A stretch of 64,000 bases of DNA, from assembly GCF_000172795.2 (NCBI RefSeq), contig NZ_CP020950.1, positions 310,001 through 374,000 of the forward strand. The letters are read 5' to 3'. Positions 1-8,520 of this stretch are shown in pieces; the stretch's first letter is position 1, and the number at the start of each line of letters is the position of its first letter. The position numbers and the translations under genes are program-made. The DNA comes from Rhizobium sp. CIAT894 (GTDB lineage: Bacteria; Pseudomonadota; Alphaproteobacteria; Rhizobiales; Rhizobiaceae). The notes beneath the pieces are model-generated. The model did no database searches and was not told where the DNA came from. It saw only the letters and a program-made list of their open reading frames with translations.

Positions 1-1
1 C

Positions 2-391
2 TTCTTCGATCTCGTGGCCACAGACTATCTCTACTCGTATGTCCATGCCACCGAGCGGGAAGCTGAGGTGCAAGCGCGCCTACGCTGGTGGCGCATGTTC
101 CTCAATCTTCTCAATATCAAGGCGAGAGAAGGCTGTACGCCTTTGGACGTCGTGAAGATCCTCTATCCAGACACGGCACCTCTGTCCGCCACCGAAATGA
201 CCCTGGAAGCCTGGGAGCTCAAATCCGATCTCCAATATGGCGTCCTGCGGCGCCTGTGCTGGCTGGGCCTGCTTTATGAGGCACGAGAAGGGCTCACGCT
301 TCTTCAAGACGGAGCCTTCCACAAGACGCCGCTTTGGTCCGCCTGCCTGCAATTGGAGTCAGATACGCAAAGCGATATCGGCGTGCATTGA
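2..391 (+). CDS. hypothetical protein, 5' end outside window
   Basis: The reading frame is open from the first bases, so this is probably the 3' part of a longer gene; a GTG at 14 is only a possible start. The visible 125-130 residues are rich in Leu, Trp and charged residues and suggest a soluble helical protein. I recognise no family. The stop lies just before the stop of the adjacent opposite-strand ISNCY transposase, so the last ten or so residues may be encoded by the insertion sequence and the gene may be truncated by it. No function is proposed. Confidence 0.4.
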   Translation, partial: FFDLVATDYLYSYVHATEREAEVQARLRWWRMFLNLLNIKAREGCTPLDVVKILYPDTAPLSATEMTLEAWELKSDLQYGVLRRLCWLGLLYEAREGLTLLQDGAFHKTPLWSACLQLESDTQSDIGVH

Positions 392-397
392 CGCCCT

Positions 398-1819
398 TTA
401 TTCCGCAGCCGGCTGCCTCAATAACGCTTTCTCCCGCCGTGCGATCACCGCCGGATCGTTCATGTAATCCGTTCTCGGCTTGCGTCCACGTTTCTGGTAG
501 CCGTTCCCCGTGCTGCCATCGCGAATGCCGAACATATGGTCCGTCTGCCCAGTTCGCCGTGGTCCGCCCTTGCTGCGCTGCTGCTCCCGCCCAGCCTGCA
601 GCTCGGCGACAACAGACAGCATGTCGTCCAACCGCTTGTTATCGACGACCTCGGCGCGATGCACGGAGCGTAACGTGTCAAAGGTTCGGTAGGGCAGGGC
701 AAAGCTCTCGTGCATGATCTCGAGGCGCCCGTCCGGATAGTCGCAAACGACGACCTTCTTACCCGCCAGGGACCTGGAAAGATCTGTCGGATCAAGGATG
801 AACAGCACCTTGTCATAGCGCAGCGTCAAAGCCTGCGACAGCGTGCGAACTTCCTTGCGGCACATGGCGCCATCGAGGTTCTCGTGGTCGGCCAACGGCC
901 GGTGCATGTCCTTCGGATTACGCGGCTGTTTGCCAAAACGCGCGTTGAAATCCGCAATGAACTCAGGCGCATAGGCGTTGGCTTCCTCGATCGTGTCGAT
1001 GCCGCGCAGCCGCATTTCCTTGACCAGCCGATCCTGCAGTGTCTGGTTCGCACGTTCGACGCGGCCTTTGGCCTGCGGGGTATTGGCACAGATGATGTCG
1101 ATGTTCAGCTCATAAAGCGCGCGGCCGAATTGTGTCAGGCCGCTCGTCCGGTCCTTCTCCGACGCATGGGTCGAACGAAAGACGCCGTGCTTGTCACTGT
1201 AGAAGGCCAGCGGTTTGCCCCATTGCTGCAGATAGGCCTTGGTCGCGTGCAGATAGTCGAAGGTGTTCTCCGAGCCGGCAAACCGTAGATGCAGCAGCTT
1301 GCCGGTGGCGTCGTCGATATAGACGAGCAGGCCGCATTTGGGCCCACGGTTCTCGAACCACCAGTGATGCGAGCCATCGATCTGTACCAGTTCGCCAAAG
1401 CAATCACGTCGGCCGCGTGGCTGGAAAACCCGCTTCTTGCGTTCCCGACGCGAGACCCAGATGCCGGCCTCGGTCATCCATTGCCGCAGGGTCTCCTTGG
1501 CGACCGAGATCCGGTGCAGCTCGATCAGCTTCTCACGCGCCAGCGTCGGACCGAAATCCAGATAGCGTTCACGGATCAGATTCAGCGCCGCATTGCGAAA
1601 CTCCTCGCTATGGCGCCGGTTGCTCGGTCGCGATCGCTTCTTGGAAACAAGCCCGGCCGGACCATCCCGGTCATAGGCCTGCAGCAGCCGATGGACCTGA
1701 CTTCGACTGAGGTCGAGCCGTTCGGCGGCCTGCACAACGCTCAGGCGTTCGTCACGGATCTTCTGGATGAGTTCGAGGCGATGCAATTCTTTCTGCGACA
1801 TGGTGATCATAAAGGACAT
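398..1819 (-). CDS. ISNCY (IS1202-like) family transposase
   Basis: DDE transposase of about 470 residues. An N-terminal helix-turn-helix (residues about 20-60, with RDERLSVVQAAERL and SRSQVHRLL) is followed by a second winged segment and an integrase core with QIDGSHHWWF, the CANTPQAKGRVERANQT segment and a basic C-terminus. Length and architecture fit intact IS1202-group transposases. ATG at 1819 or an in-frame ATG at 1801 (MSQKEL) could start it. The terminal repeats were not resolved; the element probably reaches from about 360 to about 1950, where a TGTCGCAT motif occurs twice. Confidence 0.85.
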   Translation of the reverse strand: MSFMITMSQKELHRLELIQKIRDERLSVVQAAERLDLSRSQVHRLLQAYDRDGPAGLVSKKRSRPSNRRHSEEFRNAALNLIRERYLDFGPTLAREKLIELHRISVAKETLRQWMTEAGIWVSRRERKKRVFQPRGRRDCFGELVQIDGSHHWWFENRGPKCGLLVYIDDATGKLLHLRFAGSENTFDYLHATKAYLQQWGKPLAFYSDKHGVFRSTHASEKDRTSGLTQFGRALYELNIDIICANTPQAKGRVERANQTLQDRLVKEMRLRGIDTIEEANAYAPEFIADFNARFGKQPRNPKDMHRPLADHENLDGAMCRKEVRTLSQALTLRYDKVLFILDPTDLSRSLAGKKVVVCDYPDGRLEIMHESFALPYRTFDTLRSVHRAEVVDNKRLDDMLSVVAELQAGREQQRSKGGPRRTGQTDHMFGIRDGSTGNGYQKRGRKPRTDYMNDPAVIARREKALLRQPAAE

Positions 1820-1992
1820 GACGACTCCGACCGCTCATGGTCTCGACCAGGCTGAAGGTCGTCATCCTTGCTCCCGACATTGGCATTGACCAGTCGTCGA
1901 GAGGCGAGATTGTCGCATCTCTAACTGGCCCAACTGTCGCATTACTAAATAGCCGCTACAACACCAAATAGCATAATCAACGTTATGGAACT

Positions 1993-2330
1993 TTACGCTG
2001 AACCGGCCGCGATAGTTACAAGCAGGTCCTTGGCATTGATCTGGTCGCCGGCTTTGACGAGAACTTCGGCGATCGTGCCGTTCTCCTCGGCGTGAATTGC
2101 CGTTTCCACCTTCATCGCTTCGGTCGACACCAGCACATCGTCGGCATTGATCGCCTGTCCGGGCGACACAAAGACGCGCGAGATGGCGCCCGGCATCGGT
2201 GGGCCGACATGAGCGGCATTGCCGGTTTCGGCCTTGGGTGCGAAGACGGCGGCCGGTGACGCTGAGGAATTTTGCGAGCTCTTGCTGTTGGTTTCCTCGC
2301 TGACCCGAGCCGCATCTCGTTGTGCAGCTA
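1993..2330 (-). pseudogene. pyc: pyruvate carboxylase C-terminal (biotinyl) fragment
   Basis: About 100 residues match the biotin-carrier domain at the C-terminus of pyruvate carboxylase: a VGPPMPGAISRVFV stretch, then EAMKVETAIHAE, in which the lysine of AMK is the biotin attachment site (the usual motif is AMKM). The other roughly 1,050 residues of the enzyme are absent, and the upstream frame runs into an unrelated transporter fragment. It is a relic, presumably copied or left from a housekeeping locus. A start codon at 2430 exists but leads through non-homologous sequence. Confidence 0.75.
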
Positions 2331-2377
2331 ACCGGCTCGGCTCACGTGACAACAAACACAAGAACATCTGGTTGTTT

Positions 2378-2617
2378 CTATCGAGTTTGGCGCAGGAGGC
2401 GCAGGAGGAAAATCGACATGACTGTCGCAACTAGGCCCATAATTGCCAAAGCGTATAGGCCTGTGGAAAAACCTCCGGGCTGACTACGGAGATACCCTAT
2501 AACGAACGGCCCCACAAATGCTCCTAGGTTCCCGAGTGAGTTAATGAATGCGATCCCGCCGGCGGCAGCGGAGCCACTAAAGAAAGCAGAAGGCAGCGCC
2601 CAAAGGGTCCCTTGCAA
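2378..2617 (-). pseudogene. MFS transporter C-terminal fragment
   Basis: The frame encodes the last two transmembrane helices of a major facilitator of the anion:cation symporter type (ALPSAFFSGSAAAGGIAFIN, then NLGAFVGPFVIGYL and a hydrophobic final helix ending in basic residues). The roughly 350 preceding residues are missing, so the gene is a 3' fragment. It directly abuts the pyc relic on the same strand. Confidence 0.65.
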
Positions 2618-2863
2618 CCCAATATGCCGCGCATGAGCATCCCTCGCCAGAACCCGTCAGGGCCGGGTTGATCTACCGTACGGCCGGGGCGATACTCCAG
2701 GATTGGCTTAGCTCCTCCGATGCGTCAAAATTCCGCTTGATGAGTGCCATATCAAGGCATAACCAATCGGCCATTCTCCGATTCCCGGAGAATTGCCGAA
2801 CATGACTTGGAGCAGGTCCCATTTCTCCGCAGCCATCCCGGATATTGCAAAAGGACCGATACC

Positions 2864-3592
2864 ATGTGCTTTGAATGCAATTCCTCCCCACTCAGCCGTC
2901 GCTCCCTGCTGAAATTTGCCGGCATCGGAGGCGTGGCCGTCATGACTGCAGGCTTTGACATGACCATGCCGGCATTCGCCTCGAACGCTCCCGCCCTCCT
3001 GCCGGATGAAGCACTGGCAAAACTCCAGGAAGGCAACAAGAAATTCATCGCCGACACGGAAGCCTGCGCCGCCAATATTTCCAAGCGCCGGCAGGAGGTC
3101 GCCAAGAGCCAGGCACCTTGGGCGATCGTGCTGACCTGTTCCGACAGCCGTGTCGTGCCGGAACTTGTATTCGGCGGCGTGACGCTCGGCGAACTCTTCG
3201 TCGCCCGCAATGCCGGAAACGTGGTCGACACCGATGTGCTCGGCACGATCGAATATGGCACCGAACATCTGCATGCGCCGCTGATCGTCGTCATGGGCCA
3301 CAAGCGTTGCGGGGCGGTCTCCGCCGCCTGCGAGGTCGTGTCCAAGGGTACCAAGCTCGATGGCTCAATCGGCAAGATGACCCAGCCGATCCTGCCCGTG
3401 GCTTTGGCGGAGACCGATCGCGGCGACAATTTTGTCGACAAGACCGTCCATGCCAATGCCTTCAACGGCGCCGAGCGCATCCTCACCGAAAGTGCGATTG
3501 TTTCTTGCCTGGTCGAGGAAGGCAAGGTGAAGATCGTGCCCGCCTATTATGATCTCGATACCGGCGTGGTCGATTTTCTGCACAAGGTCTGA
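2864..3592 (+). CDS. exported beta-class carbonic anhydrase
   Basis: Interconverts CO2 and bicarbonate with a zinc cofactor. The start is ATG 2864, preceded by AAAGGACC; the frame extends further upstream but without a better signal. The N-terminus carries a twin-arginine type signal (SRRSLLKF, then a hydrophobic stretch to about residue 35 ending in AFA), so export to the periplasm is likely. Zinc-site motifs of beta enzymes are present: CSDSR, the HLHAPLIVVMGH segment and GHKRCGA. The 242-residue length fits Tat-exported bacterial beta-carbonic anhydrases. It stands alone, with relics on both sides, and may be the only intact gene in the first 4 kb besides the transposase. Confidence 0.9.
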   Translation: MCFECNSSPLSRRSLLKFAGIGGVAVMTAGFDMTMPAFASNAPALLPDEALAKLQEGNKKFIADTEACAANISKRRQEVAKSQAPWAIVLTCSDSRVVPELVFGGVTLGELFVARNAGNVVDTDVLGTIEYGTEHLHAPLIVVMGHKRCGAVSAACEVVSKGTKLDGSIGKMTQPILPVALAETDRGDNFVDKTVHANAFNGAERILTESAIVSCLVEEGKVKIVPAYYDLDTGVVDFLHKV

Positions 3593-3842
3593 CCTACGAG
3601 GCGACTTCATGTTGCCGACGGCTATCCGCGGGCGCCTCGTCGCGTTCGCGGAACCATAGTCGCTGATGACCCTTGCCGCCCGCAGCATCACCCGGCGGGT
3701 TACGCGGGCCGGAGCTGAGGTCGCGAGCTGGCTGCCTGGGCGACGCTCTTCTGGAAATTTCCGACCATACGCCTGCGCAACTTGGTGAGCTCAATCGACA
3801 GGTCCGACAGCTGCGCGATGACATCTATCAGAACCTGGGCAG

Positions 3843-4016
3843 CTGGGCCGCGCCCTCCTGAGCCAGTACAAGGACATAGGCGTCGCTCGTTTCAAAGAAC
3901 GCGAGACAATCGGCCTCCGGCAGGATCTCAACAAGATCAAGACGGCGAAACCGCCTGTGGAGCTTAAACGCAAAGGCGCGATCTGGGTTCAGCCAACCCT
4001 ATTCGCTGAATCGAGT
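3843..4016 (+). pseudogene. possible DNA ligase D C-terminal fragment
   Basis: An open frame across this stretch reads GVARFKERETIGLRQDLNKI and then KRKGAIWVQPTLFAE. This resembles the OB-fold segment near the C-terminus of ATP-dependent LigD ligases (pattern VWVxPxLxAEIEY). The similarity stops after AES and an in-frame stop lies upstream at about 3786, so only a short remnant is left. The rest of 3593-4200 shows no convincing gene. Confidence 0.4.
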
Positions 4017-4200
4017 ATCGCGCCTGGAGGCATAACGGAAAACTTCGGCATCGAAACTGGCCGCATTGACCGAAGATTGGTACGAACCCTGAAATTGACG
4101 CATGGTGGCTGGAAAAAACGCCGAGCTATGCATCCGGTTCGAGGATCACGCCCGTTATGGAATGCCTGCGTGTACAGGGCTCCAAATTCGGTTCAAAATC

Positions 4201-5154
4201 CTAATCTGCCCACTCAGGATCGGTTGTAAAGGCGATGGTGAGCCGACGACTCGGACCCTCGTTACCAATCGCGAGCCCGATTTCGTCACGGATCTTATCC
4301 CATTCCTGCAATTTCCTCGCCGGGAAGTCCTCTGAGACAACGAAATGTAGCTCGATTTGCCGACCTCGGCCGACCCGGGCCACATAAGCCCGGTGGGATA
4401 TGAATCCATGTCGTTCGATGATTGTTTTGGCGACCGCGTCAACTTGTTGTTTGAGATCTAATGGCGTAACAAGCAGTATGTCGGCGAGCGCTCGCCGAAC
4501 CGTGCCCGCCGGAATGGGAATGATCACAATGCAGATTAATGCCAGCGCGACCGGGTCAATAAACGGCGAGATCCATTCGTAAGAAGACCCCTGAATGAAA
4601 TATCCGATGGCAAACGCGACGAGTAACCCGATCGTTAGCCCGGCGGACATCAGCCAAGCTTTCGTATCCAGGGCAACGAAATCAGATTTGATCTTACGAT
4701 TAGCTCGATCACCAATAACCGCCATGGTGGCTGTCACACCGAGTGTTACGACGGCGTAGACGATCGCTTGACTAAAGTTGAGCGGACGTCCCCCATGCAA
4801 AATGCTGCCGATTGAGTTGACAAGTGCGTAAACAGCCGACCCGGTTATGAGAATGCCGTTGAGAGCCAAGACTATGGGCTCAAGATGCCAGAACCCCATC
4901 GTGAAATGCTCGGTAATTTTTCCTTTGCTGGAGCGCGCTTCGGATGACGCGATAAGCTTTGTAACAAGCAGAGCTACGATAGTCATGGCAGCGTCCGTCA
5001 ATGCGTAGACACCATCGAATATGATTGCGAACGATCCTGAAATAATCCCGAACAAAATGCCGATGCAGGCAAGGAGGATGGTAACGGCTATTGAAACGCA
5101 GAGAAGCCCCTGCTCCGTTCTCATGAAATTCATAGGCTCAGCCTTATAACTCAC
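4201..5154 (-). CDS. cation diffusion facilitator family transporter
   Basis: Inner-membrane metal/proton antiporter of about 310-317 residues. Six hydrophobic helices occupy roughly residues 15-215, followed by a hydrophilic cytoplasmic domain (about 220-310). Metal-site acidic residues sit in helix 2 (FDGVYALTDA) and helix 5 (ALDTKAWLMSAG), at the places where CDF proteins bind Zn, Fe, Mn or Co; the metal cannot be assigned. GTG 5154 or ATG 5133 could be the start, and neither has a strong ribosome site. Monocistronic. Length and architecture look intact. Confidence 0.85.
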   Translation of the reverse strand: MSYKAEPMNFMRTEQGLLCVSIAVTILLACIGILFGIISGSFAIIFDGVYALTDAAMTIVALLVTKLIASSEARSSKGKITEHFTMGFWHLEPIVLALNGILITGSAVYALVNSIGSILHGGRPLNFSQAIVYAVVTLGVTATMAVIGDRANRKIKSDFVALDTKAWLMSAGLTIGLLVAFAIGYFIQGSSYEWISPFIDPVALALICIVIIPIPAGTVRRALADILLVTPLDLKQQVDAVAKTIIERHGFISHRAYVARVGRGRQIELHFVVSEDFPARKLQEWDKIRDEIGLAIGNEGPSRRLTIAFTTDPEWAD

Positions 5155-5698
5155 GTTTCTTTTATGGTCCTCTGGACGCGGTACAGACCATCCAATTCAG
5201 CTACTGAAGCGAGCACATCCACTTTTGGATCAAGGTACCTTTTTAAATTCAAATGCTGACCTTTCCTGTCCAGTGCTGCTGGCTCGCATGAGCGTCTTTC
5301 ACATACCTGGCCACAAGACAAAATCGCCTCGCTGTGTTCTGGCAGTGCGGCCTCGACTATCTAAACAAGGGCCAATTTTGCTCTGCAGGTAAGCGGGGCT
5401 GGACATGATGCACGACACGGAAGGACGCAGGAACATAAGTCCAGCACTTCGCTGCGGTCTCGCCGCCGCGAATGAAGTCGGAGCCACCACAGATAGGGCA
5501 TGAGCAGGGCACCTGTTACACGTCATCATGGCACGGCCGAGGTTGCAGAGCTTGCGCGGCGATAGGGCTCTCGACGCATCCACGTCATCCGGCAGGTTCG
5601 AATTCCGTTGACTCATGGTTGGATCTGATTTGATGAGAGGCGTTCCAAAGAACGCCGAGGTTTTCGCCCTCATGATAGGCTGTGGCTGACACCACGTT
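5155..5698. other. stretch without a recognisable gene
   Basis: Several frames are open here on the minus strand, including one of about 170 codons. Their products are Cys/Arg/Ser-rich without domains, and the longest overlaps the better-supported small membrane protein at 5699-5923. No promoter, repeat or RNA structure was recognised. Confidence 0.4.
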
Positions 5699-5923
5699 CT
5701 AGCGATGATCGGATCGTCTAGCCCTTTGGCGACTCCTGTAATTACGGCTGGATTGCCAGATGGAAAAGAGCAGGCTTGCGATATACGCCCACTGAAGAAG
5801 CAACAAACTAGCCACCATTGCAACGATGACTTCGTGGATGGAATGCCAGACGAAGTAACTCGTTAGTGCCTTCGCCCAGACGACGAGCAGCAGGAGGCCG
5901 CAAAAGATTGTGAAACGCAACAC
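5699..5923 (-). CDS. small ExoX/SyrA-like membrane protein
   Basis: A 74-residue protein with two hydrophobic helices (about residues 3-22 and 30-55) and a basic tail. This is the size and layout of the rhizobial exopolysaccharide-repressor family (ExoX/Psi/SyrA), in which a small inner-membrane protein tunes succinoglycan-type polysaccharide synthesis. GTG 5923 follows AGGAGAAC at ideal spacing, which supports translation. It lies beyond the end of the nifX operon. The family assignment rests on size, topology and the SYFVWHS-type sequence, so it is tentative. Confidence 0.5.
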   Translation of the reverse strand: MLRFTIFCGLLLLVVWAKALTSYFVWHSIHEVIVAMVASLLLLQWAYIASLLFSIWQSSRNYRSRQRARRSDHR

Positions 5924-6040
5924 CGTTCTCCTGATTTGTTCGCGAGATTGCGAAGCAATGTCGTCTGCGGCAACGAGAGTCTGGCAGTTCTTCAGGCGGC
6001 AACCGCCGCGTGGTTGAGAGCCATGATCATGCCAGTGAGC

Positions 6041-6148
6041 TCACCATCGAACTCTCGTTCTGGCCATTGCAAATGCTGAGATTTTCGCAGCGGCGGCGCG
6101 GGACTGCAGCTTGCGGACCTTCTTCAGCTGCTCCACAATGTCTGACAT
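6041..6148 (-). pseudogene. truncated DUF683 (nif-associated) gene
   Basis: ATG 6148 opens a 35-codon frame beginning MSDIVEQLKKVRKLQSRAA, which matches the N-terminus of the short DUF683 proteins that follow nifX and DUF269 in rhizobial nif operons. The frame then reads into ARTRVRW and stops, whereas the family is about 65-75 residues. An open +1 frame continues past this point with LNHAAVAA, so the 3' half appears to have been lost by frameshift or recombination. Confidence 0.5.
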
Positions 6149-6172
6149 GATCTCTTTCCGCGAAAATTGATT

Positions 6173-6661
6173 TCATGATGCCCGCGCCACGTCGGGATAG
6201 GTTTCGATAACTTCAATCGCGTCATCGACCATTTTCGTGCCGGTCTCGGCGAGCTTGCCTAGCGTCTCAAAGCCGAACCGGTGGACATCGCGCAGGGTCT
6301 TCGACAGAACGACCAACCGTCCGGTCGTCAAAAGCAAGCGGCCGAAGCCCTCATGGCCGATCGTCATGATCGGCGATGCCAACAGGCCTGTGCACTCTTC
6401 GATCACAAGCCCCACGCAACTGTAAAAATTCTGTAGCCTCCACAGCACATCAGGATCCGGATCGCCTATGATCGGGATCTTACGGCGCTGCTCCTTGGTG
6501 AGGATGAAGTCGGCCAGCAGGTCAGTGTCCGATTTGCCTTCCCACGCCCCATGGGCATCCTGAGCGCGAATGAGCCTTATCAGGCATCTGAGAAAAGGGG
6601 TGGCGAGATCCCCATCCTCGTTGACAGCAGGGCCATCCGTACTTCCTGTCAATGTACCCAT
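6173..6661 (-). CDS. NifX-associated DUF269 protein
   Basis: A 162-residue protein of the DUF269 family, which sits directly after nifX in rhizobial and other diazotroph operons. Recognisable segments are FLRCLIRLIRAQDAHGAWE near the N-terminus, then PIIGDPDPDVLWRLQNFY and an amphipathic C-terminal helix (LGKLAETGTKMVDDAIEVIE). It starts 4 bp after the nifX stop, so it is translationally coupled. The role is thought to lie in FeMo-cofactor biosynthesis but is not defined. Confidence 0.85.
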   Translation of the reverse strand: MGTLTGSTDGPAVNEDGDLATPFLRCLIRLIRAQDAHGAWEGKSDTDLLADFILTKEQRRKIPIIGDPDPDVLWRLQNFYSCVGLVIEECTGLLASPIMTIGHEGFGRLLLTTGRLVVLSKTLRDVHRFGFETLGKLAETGTKMVDDAIEVIETYPDVARAS

Positions 6662-6664
6662 TTC

Positions 6665-7159
6665 TTAGTCCTCCTCATCGAAAGGCTTCTTTTCAATGGC
6701 GCCTGCTTCGGTTAGCACCTTGCGTAACCAGGGTGGCGGAGTAGTCCTGAGCATCGCCCGAGTTCGCGACAAAACATCTTCGATCGGTTGAGGATCGGAT
6801 ACTTTAATTGGGTGGATTTTGGCCGAAACAACTCGGGCTGCCGATGGCCCACCGATCGCCAGACAGAACAATAGGTGACAACCTTCCAACGCCTTCACCT
6901 TCGGGTTAATACGATCGACGTCCTCGTTCCGATGCTTTCCGCTCTGGTCGGAAACGTCTTCGAAGTCCAGGACTTCCACCAGTTTCCAGTCGTCGGGACT
7001 CACATCATAGACGACGAAACGTTTTGCCGATCCGAAATGGGCGTCGAGAGATTTCATATCTTGAGTGGCGATTGCGACGCGCAACGCGCCAGCCTTCCGT
7101 TTTGGAGCTGACGAGTGAACCCCGTCAGGGACGAGGGAAAGGCGACGAGCGGCGATCAT
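6665..7159 (-). CDS. nifX: nitrogenase cofactor carrier NifX
   Basis: NifX holds FeMo-cofactor precursors (NifB-co, VK-cluster) between NifB, NifEN and apo-dinitrogenase. The 164-residue protein has the dinitrogenase iron-molybdenum cofactor domain: LRVAIATQDMKSLDAHFGSA, then VVYDVS and CHLLFCLAIGGPSAARVV. A basic N-terminal tail of about 25 residues precedes the domain. ATG 7159 overlaps the nifN stop by 4 bp, indicating coupled translation. Last well-conserved cofactor gene of the nifHDKENX transcript. Confidence 0.93.
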   Translation of the reverse strand: MIAARRLSLVPDGVHSSAPKRKAGALRVAIATQDMKSLDAHFGSAKRFVVYDVSPDDWKLVEVLDFEDVSDQSGKHRNEDVDRINPKVKALEGCHLLFCLAIGGPSAARVVSAKIHPIKVSDPQPIEDVLSRTRAMLRTTPPPWLRKVLTEAGAIEKKPFDEED

Positions 7160-8511
7160 CTAGGCAGTTCTCCTTTGCGGGAGGGATCAAGCGATCCCGG
7201 ACACGGCGCGCGCTGATTGGCCTGGAAGATGTTGGAAACATCGAAGATCAGGTCGCGCGTTCCCTGATAGAGACTTGTGAGCTTATGCTGGCCGCCGAGT
7301 CGGTCGAATATCGGGAAGCCCACCCGCATGAGCGGAATCCCAAGGCGCTCCGCCGCTTGTCGTCCATGCGAATGCGTGACGAGAAGATCAGCGCCGACGG
7401 CAAGTTCTTCGAGATCGCCAAGATCACCGACCTGGAGCGATTCGGCCGGCATTTCCGCGAGTATTTTTGAGGTGCCGGTCGTGGTGACCGCTGCCGCGAT
7501 TTCGGCGCCCATGCCAGTGAAGAAGGTAGCGAATTGGTAGAGCTGGTCCGGCTCCACAGCAATTGCGATCTTCTTGCCTCCGAAATGGAAATGTCCGTCG
7601 AGCAGGGCGTCCTGCAGCTGTGCTCGGCGACGGCGGATGTTTGCTGGCACCGGTGCACCAGAAATCTCAGAAAGAAACGAGACGAACCGGTCGGCTCGTT
7701 TCAATCCTGTCAGCGACTGGAACAATGCGTAAGGGACTCCCGTCCGGGTCCGCAGTAGCTCTGCGGGGCGGCGCATATGCTCGCCGATCGCGATACATTG
7801 CGCCGCCGTGCCAAGCTCTTGTATCTCGTCGACGGGAGTACCGCCATAGGTGGTCGGAACCCAACGATCGTCGGGCACCGTGCCGTCGAGAGAGCCGGAA
7901 ATGTCCGGCAGGATCACCGGCTTCAGACCGAAGCTTTCGACCGTTTCGCGCAGAAGCTCGATGTCAGCGACTGTCAGATGCCATCCTGGTAGGATCGCAA
8001 TCTTCTTTTGGTGGCGGCTCTGCTCGCCTGGAGTGGTGATGCGCTCGACCATAGAGAAGACGGCCTTCGCCCATCCCTCTTCGATCGCTCCCTCGAAATC
8101 CGGGGTATTCGCCAGCACAACCTCCGTACCCGCGAGCTCATCGGCACGATCCCGCTTGATGTTGGCGAGATCGCCTGCGAAATCTTCGCCGCGGGTTTCC
8201 ACCAGGGCTGTCGTGCAAATTCCGATCAGCTTGGGTTTTGCGCGCCTCTTGAGATTGAGGATCGCCTCTTCCAGATTGCCTGCGCCGCCAAGGATCGTCG
8301 CCACTGCGTCCAATGCCGTTGTCTGCAAGGGAATGGCTTCCTTGAAGTGCCGGACTAAAAGTACCAGCGCCAAGCTGGTGCAGCCCTGGCTGCCGTGGAA
8401 CAGCGGCACGGCACGCTCGACGCCAAGAAAGGCGAGCGCGGCGCCGAGCGGCTGCGACGATTTCAGCGGATTGACCGCAGCTGATTTGGTCTGGGGAAAG
8501 ACTTGAACCAT
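7156..8511 (-). CDS. nifN: FeMo-cofactor scaffold subunit NifN
   Basis: Beta-like subunit of the NifEN scaffold on which the NifB-cofactor precursor matures into FeMo-co. 451 residues, homologous to NifK. Visible features are the N-terminal KSSQPLGAALAFLGVERA and FHGSQGCTSLALVLLVRHF segment with the cluster-region cysteine, ILPGWHLTVADIELLRE and a C-terminal GFPIFDRLGGQHK. It starts 9 bp after the nifE stop. Length is normal and no lesion is apparent. Confidence 0.95.
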   Translation of the reverse strand: MVQVFPQTKSAAVNPLKSSQPLGAALAFLGVERAVPLFHGSQGCTSLALVLLVRHFKEAIPLQTTALDAVATILGGAGNLEEAILNLKRRAKPKLIGICTTALVETRGEDFAGDLANIKRDRADELAGTEVVLANTPDFEGAIEEGWAKAVFSMVERITTPGEQSRHQKKIAILPGWHLTVADIELLRETVESFGLKPVILPDISGSLDGTVPDDRWVPTTYGGTPVDEIQELGTAAQCIAIGEHMRRPAELLRTRTGVPYALFQSLTGLKRADRFVSFLSEISGAPVPANIRRRRAQLQDALLDGHFHFGGKKIAIAVEPDQLYQFATFFTGMGAEIAAAVTTTGTSKILAEMPAESLQVGDLGDLEELAVGADLLVTHSHGRQAAERLGIPLMRVGFPIFDRLGGQHKLTSLYQGTRDLIFDVSNIFQANQRAPCPGSLDPSRKGELPR

Positions 8512-8520
8512 CGGCTTTCC

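Noticed and set aside
5299..5823. 174-codon minus-strand reading frame
   Set aside because: Product has no domain and overlaps the better-supported 74-residue membrane protein in another frame.
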